A DNA stretch of 64,000 nt from JABJAG01 sp038137215 (lineage in GTDB: Bacteria > Pseudomonadota > Alphaproteobacteria > UBA6615). The stretch's first letter is position 1; every line of letters starts with the position of its first letter. Position numbers and translations under genes: made by a program. The stretch is taken from positions 51,392 through 115,391 of the forward strand of contig JAYQBG010000008.1 in NCBI GenBank assembly GCA_038137215.1. The letters are read 5' to 3'. A model generated the notes under the pieces. The model saw only the letters and a list, made by a program, of their open reading frames with translations. It made no database searches and was not told the origin of the DNA. Shown piece after piece: positions 1 through 7,882 of this stretch.

Positions 1-684
1 GGGCTCGGCGCCAAGAACATTACGGCGTTTCATGAGGACGGATTGATCGAAGGCCCTGCGGATATCTTCCGGCTGCACCAGAAACGAGACACGCTTCTCG
101 AACGCGAAGGCTGGGGTGAACAATCGGTGGACAACCTTCTCGCTGCCATCGAAGAGCGCCGTGGCATCGAACTGGACCGCTTTATCTATGCTTTGGGTAT
201 CCGTCAGATTGGTCAGGCGACGGCACGCCTGTTGGCACGGACCTATGGGAGCATCGAGGCCTGGCGGGAAGCCATGGCGGCTGCCCAACACCGCGAGGGC
301 GAGGCCTATCAGGACCTGCTGAATATCGACGGGATCGGAGCATCCGTGGCGGAAGACCTTCTGGCCTTCGTACACGAAGACCACAACCGTCAGGTCCTGG
401 ACGATCTAGAAGACCTGCTGGAGATCGACGCATTCGAGGCCCCGGATTCCGATTCCGAACTGTCGGGCAAAACCATCGTCTTTACCGGTACGCTGGAGAA
501 GATGACCCGCTCCGAGGCCAAGGCCCGAGCGGAATCGCTCGGCGCAAAGGTCTCGGGATCAGTGTCGAGCAAGACCGATCTTTTGGTGGCCGGTCCCGGC
601 GCCGGATCGAAGGCCAAAAAGGCGGCCGAGTTCGGGATTAAGACCATCGACGAGGACGCATGGATCGCCCTGTCAGGCGGTTAG
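1..684 (+). CDS. ligA: NAD-dependent DNA ligase, C-terminal part (partial)
   Basis: The reading frame is open from the first base, so the 5' end lies outside the window. About 227 C-terminal residues are seen. The first ~130 are the helix-hairpin-helix region (DRFIYALGIRQIGQATARLL, then NIDGIGASVAEDLL), which contacts DNA. From fragment residue ~152 a BRCT domain follows (SGKTIVFTGTLEKMTRSEAK ... KTDLLVAGPGAGSKAKKA), as in all bacterial LigA. The enzyme seals nicks using NAD+ during replication and repair. The adenylation domain is not in view. The stop is TAG and the gene looks intact here. The bicupin gene downstream appears to be a separate unit. Confidence 0.96.
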   Translation, partial: GLGAKNITAFHEDGLIEGPADIFRLHQKRDTLLEREGWGEQSVDNLLAAIEERRGIELDRFIYALGIRQIGQATARLLARTYGSIEAWREAMAAAQHREGEAYQDLLNIDGIGASVAEDLLAFVHEDHNRQVLDDLEDLLEIDAFEAPDSDSELSGKTIVFTGTLEKMTRSEAKARAESLGAKVSGSVSSKTDLLVAGPGAGSKAKKAAEFGIKTIDEDAWIALSGG

Positions 685-776
685 CCATCATTCCAATTGG
701 CGAAACAAAGGCCGGGTCCCACTTCATCAGTCCATGACACGAACTCTATGCTCTGCAAACGATAGACGAGAATAAC

Positions 777-1658
777 ATGGCTAACGTCCAACATGATTCC
801 GAAAGTTTCAGTCTTGCAGACCGCCTCGCGCGATTTACAGATATTCCGGAGGATACCGAAGCCTTTCAGGATGTGCAGGATCCCGCCAACCGGCGGATCG
901 TCAAGTATCTGGTCGCACGACACTCGGATTATGCAGCCATACAGGATCGCACGGACCTGACAGTCGCGATTCTAGAATCCATGCCGGGCAAGGGGCCGAA
1001 GCTGCATGCTCACGACTATCCTGAAATTTTCTTCTGCCAGGAAGGACAATACGGAATCGTCTGGGGAGATCACGGCGAACACTGTGTCACACTCAACCCC
1101 CTCGATACTTTCGCAACACCGCCCGGTATCAACCGCCTTGTCATAAACACCGGCGATGTTCCCGGAACCATGATGGTGCTGTTCGACCCCACCCGCCGGG
1201 ACCCCAACGAAGGGATCACCATGCCGGCCCACGTAATCGCCGAGGAGCGGGTATCGGGCAAAGACTATACACGCCGTGCGCTGGACGGCGTCCTCATGAC
1301 TCCCGGGCAGGTCAACGAATATGTCAGCCTGTACGGAAATCTGCAGTCCTCCGAGACCGATGGTGACCACATCATCAAACGTGTGATCCGCACCAGCGAC
1401 CCGGGGGCCGCCATCGCGCATCCGCACGACCTGACCATGACATTGCTGGAGTCCCAACCCGGGGCCGAGACGTCCGCGCGTGAGACCCCGGACGAAGAGT
1501 TGCTGATCTGCCTCAAGGGCGAAATCGAAGTGCGGGGCCACGACCAGGCGGTCAGGATGGCGCGTTTCGATACCTTGGCTTTGCCTGCCGGCATCGTCCG
1601 GACACTGGTCAATCGCGGCAACAACGAAGCGACCGTGCTCGTTGTAGGCAAACCCTAG
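777..1658 (+). CDS. Bicupin domain protein
   Basis: This is a 293-residue soluble protein with two cupin beta-barrels. The first has a metal-ligand-like stretch HAHDYPEIFFCQEGQYGIVW at about residues 78-97. The second (about 200-293) has AHPHDLTMTLLESQPG followed by EELLICLKGEIEVRG and a closing DTLALPAGIVRTLVN. The second barrel has fewer histidines and may not bind metal. No signal peptide is present. Cupins of this layout include dioxygenases, isomerases and storage or regulatory proteins, and nothing here fixes a substrate. Its last bases overlap the end of the convergent thioesterase gene by 4 bp. The ATG start is preceded by a weak GAG motif. Confidence 0.8.
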   Translation: MANVQHDSESFSLADRLARFTDIPEDTEAFQDVQDPANRRIVKYLVARHSDYAAIQDRTDLTVAILESMPGKGPKLHAHDYPEIFFCQEGQYGIVWGDHGEHCVTLNPLDTFATPPGINRLVINTGDVPGTMMVLFDPTRRDPNEGITMPAHVIAEERVSGKDYTRRALDGVLMTPGQVNEYVSLYGNLQSSETDGDHIIKRVIRTSDPGAAIAHPHDLTMTLLESQPGAETSARETPDEELLICLKGEIEVRGHDQAVRMARFDTLALPAGIVRTLVNRGNNEATVLVVGKP

Positions 1659-2089
1659 TCCGGCTCGACACCAAACGCAGTCCGGAACGCAGCCGGCACC
1701 TCACAGGCCTGAATATGGTCCGGCTTATCCGGGTCGCGGCGTACGCAAACCCGGGCTTCGGTTCCTTCGGCCACCAAAACGCCGCTGTCGGCCTGTAACA
1801 CCCGATGAGTCACGGTGAAAGAGCGCGTGCCCCAACGTGTAATTTCGCTGACGATTTCGATTTCGTCATCCCACCGCGCCGGTGACTTGAAACCCGATTG
1901 CGCATCGATCATCGGACACAGCACACCGTGTTGCGTTTCCATCTCCTGAAGCGGCAACCCGACCGATTCAAAGAGGTCATGGGTCGCCTGGTCGTACCAG
2001 ACGAAGTAATTGGGATAGAAGACGATCTTCGCCGGATCGCATTCGCCGAAGGTCACCTTGCGCCGCGTGGTGTTGGTGTGCGCCGTCAT
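1655..2089 (-). CDS. Hotdog-fold acyl-CoA thioesterase (4-hydroxybenzoyl-CoA thioesterase type)
   Basis: This 144-residue protein has the hotdog pattern TFGECDPAKIVFYPNYFVWYD, in which the Asp of ECDPA-x-IVFYPNY is the catalytic residue of the 4-hydroxybenzoyl-CoA thioesterase group. It is expected to hydrolyse an aryl- or acyl-CoA to free acid and CoA in the cytosol. Its start overlaps the end of the upstream FAD monooxygenase gene by 4 bp (ATGA), so the two are translationally coupled. A monooxygenase similar to those acting on salicylyl- or aminobenzoyl-CoA suggests that it releases an aromatic acid from a hydroxylated CoA thioester. That pairing is inference from context. Confidence 0.85.
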   Translation of the reverse strand: MTAHTNTTRRKVTFGECDPAKIVFYPNYFVWYDQATHDLFESVGLPLQEMETQHGVLCPMIDAQSGFKSPARWDDEIEIVSEITRWGTRSFTVTHRVLQADSGVLVAEGTEARVCVRRDPDKPDHIQACEVPAAFRTAFGVEPD

Positions 2090-3216
2090 GATCGCTTCTG
2101 CCCTTCATATTGCGCTATGAAATTGGGGGCGAGTTTGCGCAGGCGTTCGTCATCGATCCGCCCGGAGCGGGTCATATAGGCATACCCGAAATCGAGCGGC
2201 GCCAGCTTCATGTGTTCGGAAAAATCCTCATACCAGCGCGCACTGGAATTCGCCGCCGTGACCAGCTTCTCCAGAATTGGCTTGCGGGCTGCCTGGTAGC
2301 TCTCCAGCGCGCCTCGCAGATCGTCCGGCTGCGCGTCCAGCGCATCGACTAGTGCGATCACATCTTCCATGGCAAGCCGCGTTCCCGAACCGATCGAGAA
2401 ATGCGCCGTATGCAGCGCGTCACCCACCAGAACCATGTTGAGATGGGACCAGCGATCATTCCAGAGGACGGGGAAGTTTCGCCAGTTCGACTTGTTGGTG
2501 ATCAGCGGTTTCCCGTCGAGGGTATCGGCAAAGATCTCCGCGCATTTGGCAGCGGAATCTGTTTCGCCCATGGTCGCGAAACCAGCCTTCTCCCAAGTGT
2601 CCCGGGCACATTCGACCAGAAAGGTGCTCATCTGCGGCGTATAGCGATAGTGGTGGGCGTTGAAAGGGCCGTATTCGGTCTCGATGAAGGTCTGGGTCAG
2701 GGTATCGAAGGGTTTTTCGACCCCGTACCAGGCGAACTTGTTGGGCAGATAGGACAGCGACATGGCGAAATCGCCCTCGAAACCCCGTCGCACCACCGAA
2801 TTCACACCATCTGATGCCACGATCAGATCGTAGTCACCGAGTTCTGCAACCGAACCGGTTGTGGTTTCGAAATCCAGCTCGGCCCCCACATCGAGCGCGC
2901 GTGCCTGCAAAAGCTGCAGAAGCTTGAGCCGACCGATCGAAGAAAACCCGACCCCGTCAATCACGACCCTCTCGCCGCGATGAACCAGGGTCATGTCCTG
3001 CCATGTCTCCATCTCGGGCGTGATCAGGTCATGGGTTTCGGGATCATCCTCGCGCAGGAACTCCAGCGCACGCTCCGAGAACACCACGCCGAACCCAAAG
3101 GTGGCGTCAGCGGGGTTCTGTTCGAACACACGGACGGTTGAGTCCGGATGGCGCTTTTTCCAGAGCGTGGCAAAATAAAGTCCGGCAGGACCACCGCCAA
3201 CCACGGCAATACGCAT
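2086..3216 (-). CDS. FAD-dependent monooxygenase, salicylyl-CoA 5-hydroxylase-like
   Basis: The start is the ATG of MRIAVVGGGPAGLYFATLWK, which has GAGGG about 9 bases upstream; an earlier in-frame start lacks such a site. The 376-residue product has the N-terminal FAD dinucleotide fold (GGGPAG), the DG motif region (LIVASDGVNSVVRR) and the GD motif (LVGDALHTAHFSIGSGTRLA) of group A flavin monooxygenases. The sequence style, including FGFGVVFSERALEFLREDDP, is that of the oxygenase half of salicylyl-CoA 5-hydroxylase and 2-aminobenzoyl-CoA monooxygenase, here as a stand-alone enzyme. It would hydroxylate an aromatic CoA ester with NAD(P)H and O2. It is co-transcribed with the thioesterase. The substrate is unproven. 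Confidence 0.85.
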   Translation of the reverse strand: MRIAVVGGGPAGLYFATLWKKRHPDSTVRVFEQNPADATFGFGVVFSERALEFLREDDPETHDLITPEMETWQDMTLVHRGERVVIDGVGFSSIGRLKLLQLLQARALDVGAELDFETTTGSVAELGDYDLIVASDGVNSVVRRGFEGDFAMSLSYLPNKFAWYGVEKPFDTLTQTFIETEYGPFNAHHYRYTPQMSTFLVECARDTWEKAGFATMGETDSAAKCAEIFADTLDGKPLITNKSNWRNFPVLWNDRWSHLNMVLVGDALHTAHFSIGSGTRLAMEDVIALVDALDAQPDDLRGALESYQAARKPILEKLVTAANSSARWYEDFSEHMKLAPLDFGYAYMTRSGRIDDERLRKLAPNFIAQYEGQKRS

Positions 3217-3302
3217 GTTGATAAGTCCCTCTTCTCCAAACACCCTTCGAAACGCGCGCTACACGCACTCCGCAGGGTGAGGCTTATTGATACCGCTATA
3301 TC

Positions 3303-3343
3303 CTCATCCTGAGAAGGGCCAGCGGCCCGTCTCAAAGGATGCG
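3303..3343. repeat. Short intergenic inverted repeat
   Basis: Two arms, CATCCTGAGAAGGGCC and GGCCCGTCTCAAAGGATG, form an imperfect palindrome around AGC. The wording (CTCATCCTGAG ... TCTCAAAGGATG) matches a class of dispersed intergenic repeats seen in many alphaproteobacterial genomes. It sits between two genes read in the same minus direction and may act as a weak terminator or mRNA-stabilising hairpin. No U-tract follows. Confidence 0.6.
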
Positions 3344-3360
3344 GGAGTTCGCATGCGAAA

Positions 3361-4254
3361 TCAGGCCGCCAGCGGTTTCAGGCCCATGATCTCACGCGCT
3401 TCGGCCGGCGTGGCCGGTTCCATGCCCAGTTCCCGGATGATCCGAACGATCCGCTCGACCAGCTGCACGTTGTTGGCCAGCACGCCACGCTCATAATACA
3501 GGTTGTCTTCCAGTCCGACACGCACATGGCCGCCGAGCAGCAGGGATTGCAGGGCCGCATTCAGCTGGGACGGGCCGATGGCGCTGACGTTGAAGTTCGC
3601 GCCTTCGGGCATCAGATCGACCATGTCCTGCAGGATTTTCGCTGAATAGGGCATCGCCCCCTGAAACCCACGATCCGCGCCGAGCACGAAGTTGATGAAA
3701 TACGGCGGCTCGTCAAGACCGGCCTCGAGCAGACGATTGACGTCCTGCAGAAGATGGGTCGGGCTGAACACCTCCCATTCGGGCTTGATGCCCTTGTCCT
3801 GCATCTTGCCGGCAAGTTCGCGGCAGCGCTCGGGCGAGGTGTTCATGAGGATCTCGCGGCCCTCGAAATTCGCCACAATCGTCGTCGGATCGAGGGTGCA
3901 CATCTCGGCTCCGGCCTCCAGACCCTTCAGGCGCTCCTCCCAGGAAATTTCCAGAAACCCGTCCGTGGCCTCTTTCAGCATGTCCCCGTTGATACCGCCG
4001 CCGGTGGAGTTGTTGATGATGATGTCGCATTTCGCCCGGATGCGCTCGTTGATGTCGCGATAGATGTCCGGGTTACAGGTCGCCTCATCGTCGGGACGGC
4101 GCGCATGCACCGCCACCACCGACGCGCCGGCTTCATAGCAGCGATAGACATCCTCGGCGATTTCCGCCGGCTGAGTCGGAATATTCGGGTTCTGTGTCTT
4201 GCTCGCCATGCCGCCTGTCGGGGCAATGGTGACGATGACTTTGCGTTCGGCCAT
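3361..4254 (-). CDS. BKACE-family beta-keto acid cleavage enzyme (DUF849)
   Basis: This 297-residue TIM-barrel protein belongs to the 3-keto-5-aminohexanoate cleavage enzyme family. Such enzymes condense a beta-keto acid with acetyl-CoA and split it into acetoacetate and a new acyl-CoA, using zinc. Family landmarks are IIINNSTGGG, GAEMCTLDP, FEVFSPTHL-like EVFSPTHL and the end GGHVRVGLEDNLYYERGVLA, which carries the conserved Glu. The zinc motif normally reads His-x-His; here it is AVHAR at about residue 48-52, so the first histidine appears to be alanine. It is divergent from a LysR gene and just upstream of the monooxygenase/thioesterase pair, so it probably belongs to the same catabolic group. 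Confidence 0.88.
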   Translation of the reverse strand: MAERKVIVTIAPTGGMASKTQNPNIPTQPAEIAEDVYRCYEAGASVVAVHARRPDDEATCNPDIYRDINERIRAKCDIIINNSTGGGINGDMLKEATDGFLEISWEERLKGLEAGAEMCTLDPTTIVANFEGREILMNTSPERCRELAGKMQDKGIKPEWEVFSPTHLLQDVNRLLEAGLDEPPYFINFVLGADRGFQGAMPYSAKILQDMVDLMPEGANFNVSAIGPSQLNAALQSLLLGGHVRVGLEDNLYYERGVLANNVQLVERIVRIIRELGMEPATPAEAREIMGLKPLAA

Positions 4255-4371
4255 GTCCGTCTCCTCCGTGTTCGCTGCCTGAAGTTCTCGGCCAAAACCC
4301 CGTTACTCAGAATGCTATTCCCTCTATAGTTATTATTCATTTCTGGATAGTAACCACGGGCCCATTCTCGC

Positions 4372-5277
4372 ATGGATGTCCGGGTACTCGAATACTTTCT
4401 GCGGGTCGTCGAACTCGGCAGCATCAACCGCGCGGCCGAGGAACTGGGCCTGTCGCAGCCATCCCTCTCACGCTGGCTGTCGCTGCTCGAGCACGATATC
4501 GGTTTACCCCTGTTGATCCGGACCCGCAAGGGGGTCCATCCGACCTACGCAGGCCAGCAACTCGCCGAACGGGCGCAACCCATCCTCCGACAGCCCGACC
4601 TGTTGCGTGACGAGGTCGGCGAGACTGCTGTCTCGCAGGTTGCTCTGGCGATGCCGTTTTCGATGCAAAATCCGGTGACAGTGCCGTTCATCGAACGCCT
4701 CGCCGCCGACGCCCCGCACATCAATCTCCGCCTCCATGAAGGGATGAGCCACACCATTCGGGGCCTTATCGAGGACGGTCTTGTGGACGTGGCAGTTATG
4801 GCCGCCACGGAACCGGCGCCGGAAAGCTGCGATTCAACTCCCCTCTTCACAGAAGACCTGCTTCTGGTCGAGCACGTGGATTCGGATCTGGCGCCGGGGC
4901 GGGCTGTTTCCGGGGAATATCTTGCGAGTTTGGATTTGATTCTGCCCGGACGCCCGAATGTCATCCGTGGCGAAGTCGAAGCTGTCATCGCCGATGCCGG
5001 GGGAACCTATCGCAGCCGCTTCGATGCGGATTCGATCGCGCTCTATCTGGAACTGACGCGCCGGAAGCTTGGCTATACCGTGATGCCCGCCTCGGCACTC
5101 GAAGGCCCGTCTCCCCAGACATCCGGCCTGACCGCCGCCTCGATTCGCGGCCTGCAACTGACCTGGTCGCTCTGCACCAATCGGGCGCGCAATCACTCGG
5201 TCGCGGTGCGCACCGTTGGCGAACGCCTGCGCAGGTTCACGGACGAACGGCCACGGAACCCTGCCCTCCGACAATAG
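4372..5277 (+). CDS. LysR-family transcriptional regulator
   Basis: This 301-residue protein has an N-terminal winged helix-turn-helix (MDVRVLEYFLRVVELGSINR, then AAEELGLSQPSLSRWLSLLE) and a periplasmic-binding-protein-like effector domain from about residue 90. It is divergent from the BKACE gene across a ~117-bp AT-rich gap. This is the classic arrangement for a LysR regulator controlling its neighbour in response to a pathway intermediate. The ATG at 4372 puts the HTH at the expected distance from the N terminus. The effector is unknown; a CoA ester or acid from the adjacent pathway is the simplest guess. Confidence 0.88.
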   Translation: MDVRVLEYFLRVVELGSINRAAEELGLSQPSLSRWLSLLEHDIGLPLLIRTRKGVHPTYAGQQLAERAQPILRQPDLLRDEVGETAVSQVALAMPFSMQNPVTVPFIERLAADAPHINLRLHEGMSHTIRGLIEDGLVDVAVMAATEPAPESCDSTPLFTEDLLLVEHVDSDLAPGRAVSGEYLASLDLILPGRPNVIRGEVEAVIADAGGTYRSRFDADSIALYLELTRRKLGYTVMPASALEGPSPQTSGLTAASIRGLQLTWSLCTNRARNHSVAVRTVGERLRRFTDERPRNPALRQ

Positions 5278-5330
5278 GCAATTCCTGTCGCCTGAAAGAC
5301 ATCTCGGACATCACTTCGGAGTTCCTCTGG

Positions 5331-5350
5331 TTCGGGGTATCGACCCCGAA
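5331..5350. terminator. Hairpin between convergent genes
   Basis: TTCGGGGT and ACCCCGAA form a perfect 8-bp stem with the 4-base loop ATCG. It lies in the 100-bp gap between the convergent LysR and aminopeptidase genes. There is no clear T-tract on either side, so it may be a weak bidirectional terminator or a 3'-end stabiliser. Confidence 0.5.
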
Positions 5351-5377
5351 GGCGCAAATCCCTGACCTGCCACGCTG

Positions 5378-7180
5378 CTATATCAGCGGCGCGGTGGCGC
5401 CCTCCAGCCATGCACGCTGGGAGCTGCCCTCAGGGCCATCGAGGCTTGGACCGATTAACGCGCGCACCCGCGCGTGGTATCCGTCCAGCCAGGCTCGTTC
5501 GTCTTCCGTCAGCAACTCCACAGCGATCAGCGACCGGTCGATAGGAGCCAGCGTCAGGGTTTCGAAGCCCAGCATAGGGCGTTCCCCACCCGCAATTTCG
5601 GTTGCCGAAGTGACCGCCACAAGGTTCTCGATGCGGATACCGTAAGCGCCGGTCTTGTAGTAGCCCGGCTCGTTGGAAACGATCATGCCGGGCTGCAGAA
5701 CCGTATTGCCGCCCGCCCTGGCAATACGCTGGGGGCCTTCGTGGACCCCCAGATAACTGCCCACCCCGTGTCCCGTGCCGTGATCGTAGTCGAGCCCCGC
5801 CGTCCAAAGAGCCTGCCGTGCAAGCGCGTCGATCTGTCCGCCCGTGGTGCCCGGCGGAAAACGCAGTCTGGCAAGCGCGATATGGCCCTTGAGCACACGG
5901 GTGAACCGGTCCCGCATTTCATCACTCGGCATGCCGATCGCCACGGTCCGGGTGACGTCCGTGGTCCCGTCGAGATACTGGGCACCGGAATCCACCAGGT
6001 AGAGTTCACCATCGCCGAGAAGACGGTTGGTCTCCGGGGTCACCCGGTAATGCACAATCGCGCCGTTCGGGCCCGCGCCCGAGATCGTGTCGAAGCTGAG
6101 ATCACGGAAATGTTCGCCCGGCTCGCGGAAGGCGGCCAGCTTCGCGGCCACCGACAACTCGTCAACCCCGTCACCGGGCGCGGCTTCCGACAGCCAGTGA
6201 AGAAACCGCACAAGTGCCCCCCCGTCCCGCAGATGCGCGGCACGTGTACCGTCCAGTTCGACCGGGTTCTTGAGCGCCTTGGAAAAGATGACCGGGTCCG
6301 CACCCCGGGAAATCAGGGCTCCGCCCGCCTTCAGCCGGTCAAACACCCATGAGGCAGCCGTATCGGGACATACCCAGACCTGCTTGTCCGCCAGTTGCGT
6401 CAGGGCATCGGCCAGTTCGTTGGGGTGCCGCACGGTCACGCCTGCACCCAGATGTTCCCGCACGTCTTTCGAGAGCTTTTCCGGAGCCACAAACCAGTCG
6501 AGATCTGCCGCCGCATGGACGATAGCAAAACTCAGCGGCAGGGGTGTGTGATCCACATCTGAACCGCGCACATTGAGCAGCCAGGCGATCGAATCCGGCC
6601 GGGTGAGTACGACCGCATCCAGACTGTTTTTCTGCAGGGACGCCGCGAGGTCCGCGCGTTTGTCGGCGCTCGCGCGGCCTGCAAAACTGATGTCGTGTGG
6701 CACAACAGGTGCCATGGGCGCGCCGGGCTGATCGGCCCAGACCGTGTCGAGCGGATTGACGGGGACCGGCACAAGGTCTGCGCCATTGGCTGACACGGTG
6801 TGCGCAAGCCGTTCACGTTGGGACTGGGTGTGCAGCCAGGGGTCGAACCCGAGTTTGGCGCCCTCGTCCAGAACCCGGGCGAGCCAGTCGGTGACCGGCT
6901 CTTCGATCAGATGATGAAATGAATACAAATCCCCATCGACCTGGTCGCGCACCTGCAGGGTGTAGCGGCCATCCACGAAAATCGCCGCACGGTCCTGCAG
7001 AACCACAGCAGTGCCCGCCGAACCCTGAAATCCGGTCAGCCAGGCCAGCCGTTCCGCATCGGACGGCAGAAACTCGTTCTGATGCGCATCCGCGTGGGGT
7101 ACGACGAAGCCGTCGAGACCCTGCCGGGCAAGTTCGGCCCGCAAGGCCGCCAGACGCTCGGAATGGGACAAAGTGCTCAT
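5378..7180 (-). CDS. Xaa-Pro aminopeptidase (M24B family)
   Basis: The chosen start gives MSTLSHSERLAALRAELARQ, the typical beginning of this family; an in-frame extension of 12 codons upstream looks non-coding. The product of 600 residues has two creatinase-like N-terminal domains and a C-terminal pita-bread peptidase domain. Metal-ligand regions are visible as YLVDSGAQYLDGTTDVTRTV (two Asp), GTGHGVGSYLGVHEGP (His) and IVSNEPGYYKTGAYGIRIEN (two Glu). It removes N-terminal residues ahead of proline in the cytosol, using two metal ions. The length is typical of aminopeptidase P of the large eukaryote-like type found in Alphaproteobacteria. Confidence 0.93.
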   Translation of the reverse strand: MSTLSHSERLAALRAELARQGLDGFVVPHADAHQNEFLPSDAERLAWLTGFQGSAGTAVVLQDRAAIFVDGRYTLQVRDQVDGDLYSFHHLIEEPVTDWLARVLDEGAKLGFDPWLHTQSQRERLAHTVSANGADLVPVPVNPLDTVWADQPGAPMAPVVPHDISFAGRASADKRADLAASLQKNSLDAVVLTRPDSIAWLLNVRGSDVDHTPLPLSFAIVHAAADLDWFVAPEKLSKDVREHLGAGVTVRHPNELADALTQLADKQVWVCPDTAASWVFDRLKAGGALISRGADPVIFSKALKNPVELDGTRAAHLRDGGALVRFLHWLSEAAPGDGVDELSVAAKLAAFREPGEHFRDLSFDTISGAGPNGAIVHYRVTPETNRLLGDGELYLVDSGAQYLDGTTDVTRTVAIGMPSDEMRDRFTRVLKGHIALARLRFPPGTTGGQIDALARQALWTAGLDYDHGTGHGVGSYLGVHEGPQRIARAGGNTVLQPGMIVSNEPGYYKTGAYGIRIENLVAVTSATEIAGGERPMLGFETLTLAPIDRSLIAVELLTEDERAWLDGYHARVRALIGPSLDGPEGSSQRAWLEGATAPLI

Positions 7181-7303
7181 GGAAGGGAAGCTACGCGAGG
7201 CCTTGCCGCAAGACAATCGGGCCTTGCCGCGCTAGGATCATGCGATCAGAATTCACACCAGCAAGATGCGAACCGACAAGACAGATTCCAGGAGGAAGAG
7301 AAC

Positions 7304-7864
7304 ATGGCTCGCCAAGACCCGCCGCCCGGACCCAGCGTTAGCGTTGAAGAAATGCAGTCGCGCGTGGCACGCTTCAAGGAACTGAAGGGCAGCGATCTGT
7401 GCTTCATGGATCAGCGAATCCCCGGCCATGAACGCGAAATGATCAACCTGCTCGGCCTCGGCGTCACCGAGAATGAGGACGACCCCGATCTCGCTCCCAA
7501 GATTGGCGCAGCGCATGGTTTCGCTAATGGCTTTGCCAAATGCGAGCCCGGCTGCGGCGCGGCCCTGCACTGGCACGAAACCGAAGAGGTCTTCATGCCG
7601 CTGGATGGCACATGGTCGATCTACTGGCGGGACGGCGATGACGAGCACGAAGTGATCCTCGAAGCCGGCGATACCGTTTCCGTGCCCGTCGGGATCTATC
7701 GTGGTTTCAAGAATGTTGGCGACAAACCGGCGACCCTGCACTTCATCGTGGGCGGGCCGGACACCGGCAAGGTGCACTGGCACCCCTCCGTCATCGAAGC
7801 CGCGCGGGAAACCGGGCTGGCCGTCGATGACAATGGTCTTCTGATCGAGGTCGCGGCCGAATAG
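7304..7864 (+). CDS. Single-domain cupin protein
   Basis: An AGGAGG ribosome binding site lies 9 bases before the ATG at 7304. An in-frame region upstream of this start overlaps the aminopeptidase gene on the other strand and is not coding. The 186-residue protein carries one cupin barrel with metal-binding style HWHETEEVFMPLDGTWSIYW and GDTVSVPVGIYRGFKNVGD. It stands 18 bp before a GMC oxidoreductase gene and is very likely in the same transcript. It could be a small sugar or polyol isomerase, a dioxygenase or a binding protein. Context suggests a role in the same oxidative pathway, but no substrate can be read from the sequence. Confidence 0.82.
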   Translation: MARQDPPPGPSVSVEEMQSRVARFKELKGSDLCFMDQRIPGHEREMINLLGLGVTENEDDPDLAPKIGAAHGFANGFAKCEPGCGAALHWHETEEVFMPLDGTWSIYWRDGDDEHEVILEAGDTVSVPVGIYRGFKNVGDKPATLHFIVGGPDTGKVHWHPSVIEAARETGLAVDDNGLLIEVAAE

Positions 7865-7882
7865 GCCGCATCGGCTGCCTTC

